The translations under genes and the position numbers were made by a program. From positions 372,001 to 436,000 of the forward strand of contig JAZGUH010000089.1 in NCBI GenBank assembly GCA_037893225.1: a stretch of 64,000 nt of DNA, written 5' to 3'. The notes under the pieces were generated by a model that worked only from the letters and a program-made list of their open reading frames with translations, had not been told where the DNA came from and searched no databases. Origin of the DNA: Hippasteria phrygiana. Lineage: Eukaryota; Echinodermata; Asteroidea; Valvatida; Goniasteridae. Positions 1-12,000 of this stretch are shown here, in pieces (position 1 is the first letter of the stretch; each line of letters begins with the position of its first letter).

Positions 1-89
1 TCCTGGACAACGTCCAAGAAGGCATCGGTGTCATGGTGGTCAAGAACAGAGAGCCAGAGGTCATCAAGACACAGCAGGATGCCTGCATG
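1..89 (+). CDS. DMD: Dystrophin exon 1 of window (5' partial)
   Basis: This is the tail of an exon whose start lies before the window. Bases 1-2 finish a codon, and reading from position 3 gives LDNVQEGIGVMVV... ending QQDACM, followed by the donor GTAGGT at 90. It aligns with the human stretch LDEVKMHLPALE... that directly precedes NLYKSLSEVKSEVEM, so the exon boundary sits in the same place as in the human protein. It forms the end of one spectrin repeat. The exon is phase 0 at its 3' end. Confidence 0.8.
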
Positions 90-3000
90 GTAGGTCAGAG
101 CCAGTCAGATCTGGTTGGAGCCGGTATGGTTCAGTTATGTTTTTTATGGTCTATGGTGAGTTGGATCTTGGCAGATTAAATTTTATCCAGTTGAAAATAA
201 AAATTATTTTTGTATCTTTATTTAACAAAATTGAACATATCTTGTACCTTCCTTTAATTTGTTTAAGAAGAGTAAATTTACAATGCCTGAGTGAAGCCTT
301 TTTTCAAAATCTATGTCATAAACCTATTTGAAATAGATGCGAAATGTTGACTTAACTTTCCAGCTTGGATAATAAGGAAACATGAGTTATCGTTGCTTGC
401 TGGAGGTATATTTTGGAAATTGATTTAGATGATTGTACCCCTTGATAATCTTGATTCCAGGGTTTCTACAAGACCTTGAGCGAGATCAAACATGAAGTGG
501 AGTACGTCATCAAGACGGGCCGCAGCATCGTGGAGCATCGCCAGCTAGACAACCCGGCCGAGCTGACCGATCGCCTTAACACCTTAAAGCTGCACTACAA
601 CCAGCTGGGCAAGCGGGTGACGGAGGGCCGGGACGAGCTGGAGAAGGCCCTGTCGCTGAGTCGCAAAGTCAAGAAGGAGCTGGTGGCCCAGGGGGAGTGG
701 GTGCAGACTAAGGAGACAGAGCTGGCCACTAAATGCCAGGATGATGAACAGAGTACTCCGCAGAGCTTGAACCAGGAGATTGAGTGGTGTAAGGTAAGGC
801 TGCTCTTGAAGCATAAAGTCGGACTTGAACTTGGATGTAAATTTTAATAGGACTTGTGCCCATCATGACATAGTATCAAGCGCTGCACACTCGATGATTT
901 CTGAGAGCCTGTGAGGAAAAACTTACCAGGCATACTTGGGTGGAGTTTGTTTTTCTAATTGAAATGTTTTCCGTTTTCTCATCAGCACATCAAATGCATT
1001 TATACCAGTCAATCCATGCTGTGTATTGATAATAAATTATTTAGTTTTGAAAAAAAGTAGAGCATTAATAAGTCTCAAAATTCATTGAATTGACATTTAA
1101 CTTTTTACCCCTAGTTTGTGTAGCTGCAGTCTGAATGATCATTGGGTAAAACAGGAACACAGTAGTTTTGTGTGTCCCTGAATATTCTCCGAGAAATTTC
1201 CCAACAAATAATAAAAAAGAACTGAAAATCTGCACGTCCTGCAAAATGCATCACACATGCACGAAACTTTCATCCAGCATTATTGTTCATAACATCTGCA
1301 AAAATAACTACTGGAATGTTTAGCATAAATGTTTGATGATGTCAAAGTGTTGTAGAGACTTTAAGATATTTCTTGCATTTTTTTTGTTTTTACGATAGTG
1401 CATTGCTTTTTTTATGGAGTGGAGTAGACCCCCGGAGTGATCAAAATGATGCTATTAACGGGACGACCGACAAAAGGTTGTAAGGTTTATTTTGTACTGG
1501 ATTTCTTGACAGAAACTGGAGCACGACATCAAGAAGCGTCAGAACTCGATGGGTGAGTGTAAGAAGCTCGCCGACAAGCTGATGAGTCTGGCTGAGAAAG
1601 GTAGCTTGGGTTCCATCCAGGAGGATTGTGAAGATATCGAGACCAGACTCGCTAAACTCTCCGGTCAAGTCAAAGACAGGCATGCTTTACTGAAGGTGAG
1701 CAATTGAAGTGAAACTTTCCCGACTTGAAGACTGTGATTGTCTGCAACGAGACATGCTTCTGAAATATTCCTGTAAAAAATATGTTGAAAAAGCTAGAAT
1801 GATATCCCGTGAAAAAAAAGCATGGCCGCCCCCCCCTGCTGTGATGTCATCAGTGTTAAAATGCATAGCACACCTGTGACATATAAACATTGTGTGCACT
1901 TCTTGACAGTTCCTTGAATATGCCATTTTCCTCGGGTATTACTGTCGGTTGTTCAAAATGCTAATTTATTTCGTCATTTTTGTTTCTGTGTAGAAATACC
2001 TGGATCAGATAGCAGAGTTCCATCGGAGTCTTGGTGAGGTGAAACCTTGGCTGAGTGAGGCAGAGAGGATCTTAGATGCCTCTGACAGATTGCCGAGAGA
2101 AGAGAGAGTCAGTGAAGAGGAGGTGGCTAAATGCTTGGTGGGTCCAGATTTATTTTGTCAAATCTTCAGTTGTTTCTGAAATACTGTTTCTTCTTTAATA
2201 CGGACACAGACTAGATTCCAAAGATGGAGGTTTTATTTTAAACAACTTTCCGCTGTTTTTTTGTTTTCAATTTTAGTGGACTGTTTTGTTATCTCTTCAT
2301 TTAATAAATTCATTTTTCCTTTTTGTTTTGTAATTGGGGAGGGTATTGTAGTGGTGTCCTTAATTAACCAATACCCTCCCATTCAGCCAGTTAGCTATTA
2401 TGTTTTTTGTGAAGGGCTGCTCCTATGGCTTTCACAATCCTTGTGAAAACATGAAGAGAAGTTGACTGGCCAAATGGGATTGTATTGGCTTTACATTAGT
2501 AGACCCTTCCCAGACAACTGTGGTGGGGGGGTGGGGGGGTGATTTTCGGGACATCAGTGGGAAAAAGCATATCCCTTTCTGAGCTTTGTATCTCTGAGTT
2601 TATTCGATTTTAGATTTAGATTTTTCTAAATAATTAAAATAAACTAGACTTCTGACTAGCTTCCTCCCCACCCCCGAACAAAGATACTAACAATTTGGGA
2701 GACCGCCAAGATAGCTCAGTTGGTAGAGCACTTGTACTGTATTCTGGAGGTCGCAGGTTCAAATCCTGCTCTGGCCAGCTTTCTTTTTCGTCCACCTTTC
2801 TTTTTTTCTGTTATGTTGTACTGTTTTCATTCTCTAGATTTGTATTTTTTATATTGTCCCAATTAATTTGACCATATTCAATTCTTCTTATTAATTACTG
2901 GAGTTTCTATGATCCCACCTGATAGAAATTACAAGAGGAATCGGAGGACCTAGCCACCCGAGTGGAGGAGATTCGTGACCAGGCTTTGGAGTTGCTGCGA

Positions 3001-6000
3001 CTGGGCGGAGATTGCAGACGCTCCACGGAGCCTGACCTCATCAGCCTCAATCAGAGATGGGAAGACGTATGCCAGAGAGCCAAGGTAGGAAGATGGGGTA
3101 GTTTGGTGGGGGATGGCCTATGGATGTTATCAGTTTTGCCGTAGTGTTGATTTTTGTTGGAAGTTGTGAGTATTTTTCAGTCAAGACTGAGAATTTGGCT
3201 TTTTAAAGATGTCACATAGACACCTTACAAATGACAGGTGATTTAACAATGCGCATTTGAACTTTAATAAGCTAGAATCTTTCTTTATTTCATCAGTCTC
3301 AGTTCTGTGGCATATTTTTGTTTGGTTTTTTTATTGATAAATTTGTAAATTTTATTTTGGTGGCAATTGAATAAACATCGGTGACGAGTAAAGATATACA
3401 TCTTCAACTGCCTGGATAGGAGTATATTTAAGATTATTGTTGGATTTTCCTGTGGTAAATTATATTTAGTTATATTATGAAAATACATTTTTTTCAGAAG
3501 AATTAAAAGCTTAAAATGTTTAGAAAAATATTTTTGATTAATAGAGTTAGAAATCTTTTGCTGGAATGCAGTATTTGGAATTGTATTGATTACTGAAACT
3601 AAAAACTTATCCACTTAATAAAACACCCCCCCGCCCCCCTCCGAAAAAAACCAAAAAACAAACAAACCAGGAATCAGATGAAACTCAAGTCGTTGGCGAA
3701 AATTCATTTCCCCTTCAAAATTAAAGAATACATGTATGCCAACTGATTTTCAGTGTATTATGTAAATCAAACATCCAGCCCGCTGTTATCTCTGGAATGT
3801 GTTAGTATTGAAAGTATACAAGATAAAGCACTGCGGCTTACAACAGAGCATTAAAACACAAGCTGATGGCCCTGTAGGGTCGCAGGGTCATAAGAAGCAG
3901 ATGTTATTGTGTATAATGGGAATCTAAACACTCTATATGTATGCCAGATTCCTGTCTACAGTTTTTAGTGATGAACGGGTGGTTAGTGTTACTTCAGGCA
4001 AGCTATAAAAACAGAGAAAATGAAATTGTTTCTCAAGTGGGTTCATTAAAATTGCCATTAAAATTTTCCATACAAGGAATAATTTGTTATGGTAGTCGTA
4101 TCCTGTGTAATGTGCCTCAAGAACATTTTTCAGATTAATAGTTTTTCATATGCATCCGAGAGACCATACACAGCTCTGTATTTTTATAGGTCACTAAATT
4201 TGACATCCTGATGAATATGTGTATTATGTGAGTAAACGTGTTTGATATTTTCTATTAATTTGCTAGGTGTAATATTTAAAGACCTGCAAACAAAATAAAC
4301 AAAAAAATAACTCTGCCCACTCAATTTGATTTATTTGGGTCACATTTGATACTTCATTTGTCTGATTAAATTGTTATCAATGTGCATTTCATCTTTGTTT
4401 TTTTTTTCGGGAAAAAAAGTTGGAGAAAAAAATGTTGGAGATGATAGAACTTATGTTTAAATTGATGAGAAACATTTTCAGAATGTGTTAGGCCACAGTG
4501 ATATTTCAACACTGATTTTTTTTTCTAAAGTAAATAGTAGGGAGGGCCATGAAAAGATAAGTAGGGTAAAAGTGACCTGATCTTGGAAGGGTCTGGTGAT
4601 TGAGGTCAGGGGTTATTGACATTCCACCAATTCCTGTGGTTGTCACTCAGGAGAAGCAGCTGGAGCAGAAGACGATCATCGTCGAGATGGATGAGGAGGC
4701 ACGGCAACAAGCTGAGGAGGCAGAGGCAGAGAGGCGGCGGGCTGAGGAGGAGAAGATACAGATGGAGAGAGAGGAAGAGGAAAGATTGAAGGAAGAACGA
4801 TTGAAGGAGGAACAATTGGCAGAAGAACAATGGAAAGAGGAACGACTAAAGGAAGAACAACTTAAGGAGGAACAATTGGCAGAAGAACGATTACAAGAGG
4901 AAAGATTGAAGGAAGAACAGGAAAGGATTGAGGATGAAAGAGAAAAGGAGAGAGTGAAACAGCAAGAAGAGGAACACCAAGCTGCTGCTGCTGCTGTTGT
5001 TGTTGTGGTTCCTACAATTGAAGTTGAACCTCCCATTGCTATGAAGACAGAAGATGTCGTTGAGTCGGCACCCGATGACATTGATGCTCTGGAGGACACT
5101 GAAACATCTGCTCAGATCTCGGATGACATCATCGACGAGGCAGTGCAGTGCGAATCCATTGATGAGCTGGAGACACAGCCTGACCTGTCGACGTTACAGT
5201 GGGTCACCCCTGCCGATCTTGCCACTGAGGACGAGCAAGAACAATTTGAGAAGGTGGACTCGATTGTCAACGAGCAATGCGAACAGCAGATTGTGGGGAC
5301 AGAGGAGGTAGGCGTCAACCTTGATGAGATGCTTGTTCGTATGAGCGATGAGGCGGGAGTCTCTGATGAGGATGGGGAGGCAGAGAGGCACGTTACTGAG
5401 TTTCATATGGTCTTGGAGCAGACCTATCAAGCCATTGATCTGTGTGATCATAGACTGGTGGACGGGATGGACCTCAGGCCGGAGGACTTTGAGCAAGACG
5501 TCGAGCAGAGTGTGCAGGTAAGATTAATTGTTTCTTGCAAAACCAAAATATTCTCTAAATGTGAGGCATTATTCCCATTACAACTTTAAAATGCAACAAA
5601 AATATATTAGTTTATTGATGTTTTAAGACACTTCTGTACATCACTGAACCATACTTTATAAATTTATCAAATTCTGGAGTTGCAATCTCAAACTTGATTA
5701 AAGTTTAAACGAAGAGAATTGTTACTGAAATAAATTGAAAACTTTGTATCCTCACTATATAACTGAAATGTTTTTTAAATGTGGTTTTTGATTATACTTA
5801 AATTGAATTGTACATTCAGGATACCGATGAAGCCATCGGTTCCCTACAACCCGATGTCGAGAACTTGATATCGCAAGGTGAGGCCCTGATTAACGAGACC
5901 AAAGAGCACAGCCCAATGCAGTCTCGACAGTTGGAGATCAAACTAGGAACTCTCCGCAACCACTGGAACACGCTGCAGGGTGACGCGGAGAAACGCAAGG

Positions 6001-9000
6001 ATGCTCTGAAGGAGGTGGTGCCCAGATGGAGCCTGTACGAAGAGGAAGTAGAAGAGACGGAGCAGTGGATGGATGGGATGGAGAGGAGGATGGAAGAAGG
6101 CAAGGATGAGGAGGATACCATGAAGGTAAGATGAGAGAAAGATGAGAGAAAGATGAGAGAAAGATGAGAGAAAGATGAGAGAAAGATGAGAGAAAGATGA
6201 GAGAAAGATGAGAGAAAGATGAGTGAAAGATGAGAGTGGCCGTTGTTATAGTAAGAGTTATATAGACAAGGAGGAAGATGAACATAAGGTGAGAGAAATG
6301 TAAGAGTTCCTGTTAACATAGCAACGGTTTATAAGCAAGGATGAGGAAAGTACCATGAAGGTAAGATGTGAGAAAGATGAGAGTGACTGTTGTTATAGTG
6401 CAAGATGAAGGAGAATATTTCCTGTTGGTATATATCAACAGTTTATGTAGGCTTGGAGGAAGATGAACCTAATATAAGAGAAAGAGTAAAGTTCTGTTGA
6501 TATAGCAATGGTTGATGTAGGCAAGGACGAATGTGAGAAAGAGGGAGAATTCCTGTTGATGTATGCAAGGAAGATGCACTAAAATATTATATAAACCATT
6601 ACACAAGAAAAAACCAATATATTTTTTCATGCACTTTTAATAAACGCTATTATCGCATTACAATCTAAGCCAGTGCAAAATCCTCATGCCTGGGTACATA
6701 TCCGCTAATATTGTCCAGCCTAAAAAAGGAAACCATATACAAAGAGTTTGTTTCTAAAATGCAAAACAGATAGATATGACACACCAAAAACATATTTTCA
6801 GACTATTGTTTGATTGAACTTTTTTTCTACTAAAATTAGCTCAATAGTCATTGATTTCAGAATTTTAGAGAAGTAAACTCTTCATATGTTTGACAGCTAA
6901 AAATAATTAAGAGCTTTCCAAAGTATATAAAAACAAATCATCATCCAAATTTGGCTTTCTTTCAGAAAACAAATTTTAGCCTCCCTCAACAAGTTTCAGC
7001 CCAGGACCATGATACGCACACTCATTCCATTCATTATTTGTATTACCATTGAAACATGATGCAAGTTGCACGCCCTGACTGAAATGCCCGTTAACGTGAC
7101 ATCAAAACTTTGAAAATATCCCCGGGAGTCGTGGTAATTGAATTACGCATCTTCCAGTTGCACGTGTTTTTATTGCCCGGAAAACTTACATTGAAAATTG
7201 AGCTTTGACAGGAGAAGAAAAGATGGAGTGTGTCACTGGAGTTTTATGTGGACTTGTTCAGTCAGTCTGTGGGTTCTAAGCCACTGACCTCCATTCATGT
7301 ATAGGACTAGTACCTGTGTATACAGGGCAAGTTAAAAATAGCAGAACCCAAATATAATCATATATTACCCTATAATTTTGTGCGTATCATTTTTGGAATA
7401 TAATGGGTTTGTAAAGAAAGGAAAGCTCAAATGTCATGACCGTGTGCTTAAAAATTACATGAAAAATTTCATTAAAGTCCTGAATCCTCCAATTTCCATA
7501 CCATTTTTCACACCACCTAGGGAGTTAGGGTTTTAATGTATATTTTTGTGCAGCAACAATATGGGTAATACCTTCTGTTACACAAGGATATTATTATAAA
7601 CAATACCTTTTAAAATTTAGTTTTTCACATTGAAGGCGAAAAAGAGAGATCATTAAAGATATTCTTAATTTGGCGCTCATGCATAATTTCTCACCCAACT
7701 GTTTAATTGTTATTCATGCAAATCTTTAAGCTTTTTTTTTTTTTTTTTCCTAATTGAAATCACCCAATACAAGGCTAAAAGCCACTCTAGGTAAAGGGTT
7801 ACGATCAGAGGTGGTAGGGTTGGCGACATTTTGAATTGCTAACCCAACCACCCTTGCAGTTTTCCTGGGCCCAGATCTAAATAGAGGATAACTCTTCTAC
7901 GGATTCCAGAGAAATTATCCCAATTTTCAGACCTATTGCCTCTAATTGTTAAGCAAATTGAAAAATCGTGGTTATATGCTTATCACTAATTATCAAAACT
8001 ACATGTAGCTATTGTCTAAATCTTATATACTGACTGCAAAACAGGTGAGACAAAACCTAACTCAAGTCACTTTCTGTATACATTAGTCTTGATTATTGTC
8101 AGCAGGCATTTGAAGCTGCAGATTTCTAATTAATTAACAAGCATTATTCTGCCAATTAATATCTGTACTCTACATGTACACTCTGCATACATACACTTAT
8201 ATTTAAATGCAACCTGCTACTTTACATAAAAGCCTGTCTATTTGTCAGCGTAGCAAATGTTTATTTTGCCCAGTTTCCTTGTTCTTTACTAAAGTATAAA
8301 GCTCTATTTAATTGTAATGTTACATGAACAGCTTATCCGTTTCCTTCGCTTGGTCTGAACAGAACAGAACAGACAACATGTGAGGATGTTGGCCTGTCAT
8401 TTCCTCAGCCCAGACAGACTACAAACAATAACAAGGAAATGTATATCTCTTTTATCTTAAAACATAACAATCTTACTGGCATATTTAGCAAAGCAAATTT
8501 CATGATGTCATGGTTTTCAGGGCTATAACCCATGATTTCTGAACACTGAGCTTGAAGGTGTACATTGGTCAATCCAAATAACATTATCAATATGATTTCT
8601 ACACAAGTTAAAATACTTGTTTGTGATTTTTACAAATCCCCCCCCCCCCCCAAAACATTTTTTTTTTACAACCCCTTCTCCAAAAAACCCCTTATGCCCA
8701 GCCAATAATGTAATTTTGGTGGAGATAAATGGCTGGAAGATTCTGTTGGCAACACCATTGTGATTAACGATGCTGGATAGTTTTTTTTAGTTGGACAGGA
8801 TACTGGATGTTGCACGATCAGAAAGAAACAAGACAATTCTTATTTGGTGGAGAGTATGCTATTCATCCAACAATATACACAACTTAACCAGTTCGCGCCG
8901 GGATTATCTTTGCCGAAAATTTCTATTTTCCAAAAAGGCAAAATATAGCAGCCAACTTCTGATATACAGCCAAACGCCAAAAATACTGATTTGCAAGAGT

Positions 9001-12000
9001 CATTTCAACAGTATTTGTACAATATTTCTTTCAATACTCCGGGTGCACCCACCGGAGCGTAATTTGTAGAACAACAGGTGCACAGCGGCCAAGTTCAAGT
9101 TCAACAAACGGTCTGCCTCCACAGACTTCTTGGACTTTGTGTACGTGCACTGTATATATCTCCGAGGACAAGAGAAGAAAGGAAACACAAAGAAACCTTT
9201 CAGTCCTCGAACGTAGAGTCTTTTGTTGAAATCGGTCTTCGAACGTAAGGATACGTGCTTAGTCTATGGGGGTTGGGTTATATTAAAGGAACAATAGGAA
9301 ACACAAAGCATTGTCCTCGGATGTATTGGGGAAGTACGACTACGTGTGTGTGTGTGTGTGTGTACAAAACAAATGAGAGATTAGCGTGTTGAGACATCAC
9401 CCGGAGGTGAGTCCAGGCAAGCCTGACGTTTTAACCCGTCAGCCGTGCCCGTGTATAAAAACAGCCAGATCGTGCGAACCCATCCTCCGACGCGAACTGG
9501 TTAATAAGCCATTTTTTTCTTACGGAAGCTTACCATATATAGTTTTAACAAACAATGTACATTTGACTTGACAAATTTTTTTGACCACTTCAGTGAATTA
9601 TTATATTCATTGAAGACTGATCTCAACAAATAAATTTGATAATGTGATGCCATTTAACATTAAAACCGATTATAACGCTTGAAAATGTAACTAAACACAT
9701 AACTCACTTAACATGAATCTAATTTCATGGAATCTTTAACAGTGAAAAATTGAAAATTCTGCACTAACCGCCAGCGTTATTCACAGGTTAGCAAAATTGG
9801 CTTGTGTGTACATCCTATTAGGATTCTGTGATGATTATTGATAGGGATACAGCAGAATTTCTTTGCTAATAGGTTATCACAGAAATACAGGCTGTCGGCA
9901 CAGAATTCAGCATTACTGATTACAACACATGTATATGACATTGGCTATGATCAACCAGATATACTTTACTTCTGTGTACAAGTACAACATTTAGGCAATG
10001 CACTGCATAATTAGTTCAGCTTGAACTGTTAAAATGCTGCATACAAACTCATCAATCTTCATATTGACATTTTACAAATGTTCAAGATATAGTATACATG
10101 TATTAATGTTAATTCTTTGATTATGTCTGTGTAGATTTATGGTATATTTGAATAGACAGTTTTTGAAAGATGGCAATCACATTTTGTAATTACTAAGCTG
10201 GGTAAATGTTTGTAAAGAATGCCTTAAACAAGAAGACCTACAAGTTACAATATCTAAATTTGGTACACTGGATATACTTGGATATGCTAATATACACTGC
10301 TTTTTGTTCCAAATACTGTACATGTACATGTATAGTATTGCAGAGATGTATTCGAGTCCATCACAAGTCCCCGCAAGTCCCCGCAAGTCCCCGCAAGTCC
10401 CCGCAAGTCCCCGCAAGTCCCCGCAAGTCCCCGCAAGTCCCCGCAAGTCCCCGCAAGTCCCCGCAAGTCCCCGCAAGTCCATCACAAGTCAGGGCTCGAC
10501 CTTAGCACTAGCCCGGCGTACAATGTCTAGTAAAAACTGCTCCGGGCTAGTGAAAAGCACTCTTTAACTTGCCCGGCGGGCTAGTTAAAAAAGCATACCT
10601 ACCTGCTTAAAATTGTCACTGTTGCTTGATATGAATCAAACAAACGTTCTTGGTAAGTTTGAGTGAATCTTCTTGTTTCATTTAATGACCGAGTACAGCG
10701 CTACGGCGTCCCGCACAGTCAATACTATGCCAAGCCGCCGCGCCAGCGCTAGCGCTATGCATGCCGCTCTCTGTCTCACAGCAGCTAGCTTGTGTCCCGA
10801 TGGCAACACGTGTACGTGCGTACCATAGAGTTATATATAAAACTCTATGGTGCGTACATGTATGCCATTCATTGCGCGCGTGATGCTACAAGCGCACATG
10901 ACTTGTACAAGGTTGGTAGTCTCATATCAAGTCCAGAGTGTGTTGTGTACTTTTTTGCCAAATGCTGTACGCATGGGACTGGTTGGGTGTGGGAAGAAAA
11001 GTACACTGAGTGAAAGTGCACACAGAAAAGACTATGGATCTTTTCTCAATGCTCGGCTTCGATACGGCTGACACTGAAACATTTATATTTTGCACATCAT
11101 CAGTGTTTGAAAAAAATGATTAAGGACCGTCACATTTTTGGCCCATGTAAATTTGAAGGAAAACGCCAACTAATATTGGCGGAATAATGTCATGAATGTC
11201 TATAAGACGCAGCGAACCGTATGCCGTACGCGGCGCTATACAATCTTTGGTACGTCGAACTGAAGCCAGCTTTGATTAATGGGCCCAACCGGGGAATTCC
11301 ACGTGCATACTGAGCATGCGCATCGGCACTTGACCTCAGCGATTCCATGAGCCATGCATGCAGTGCATGAAAGAAGGCATGGAAGCGGGACTTTGGCTGG
11401 CTTAGCTACGATGGAAATACGATGTTTTGCCGTGTTTGCCGCGAAATGAAACTGACCGGAGGGAGTGGAAGGAAACATATTACCTTATCATTCAGTAATT
11501 TCTTTTCTATTTTATGGTTTGAAAAATCTCTTATTAGTTACAACTCTACTGAATCCTCCAATTTTAATACGATATTTCGGACACCGTAGGGAGTTTATCG
11601 TTAATGGGATATTTACAATGTCCATTAAATGTGGGCTAGTAAAAATTTCTGCGGGCTAGTAAAAAACCAAGTTAACTTGCCCGGTGGACTAGTTAAAAAA
11701 AAGCTTAAGATCGAGGCCTGCAAGTCCATCACAAGCCCTCCAGTCCTAAATCCAATCACAAGCTATTCAAATGAGCTTTGACAAAGGCATTCCTTTGTCA
11801 TTGTTCATCCAGTTACTTGTGACGGGCTTTATGAAAGGACTTCTGACTGGGCTTGCGAAATGGCTGGAAGATTCTGTTGACAACAATATTGTGATTAACG
11901 ATGCTGGAGCTTTTCTGTCTCAGGCACTTTGCTGCAGATTGTTCAAGATGCAATGTCAAGAGTAAAATCCTTCAATTCAAGTCAAACCAAGACTATGTAA

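Noticed and set aside
4647..5099. 150-codon minus-strand frame rich in Ser and Cys
   Set aside because: It is the complement of the Glu-rich coding repeats of exon 6; Ser/Cys content is the mirror of GAA/GAG and GCA codons.
5816..6319. Minus-strand frames with repeated SHLSLIFLSSF blocks
   Set aside because: Antisense of exon 7 and of the 11-bp minisatellite; the repeat creates the open frame.
10371..10480. CRISPR-like array
   Set aside because: Units are contiguous decamers without spacers, in a eukaryotic intron.
10177..10567. Overlapping frames on both strands with repeated KSPQVPASPR or GTCGDLRGLA blocks
   Set aside because: A 10-bp repeat opens three frames at once; no start context or conserved protein.
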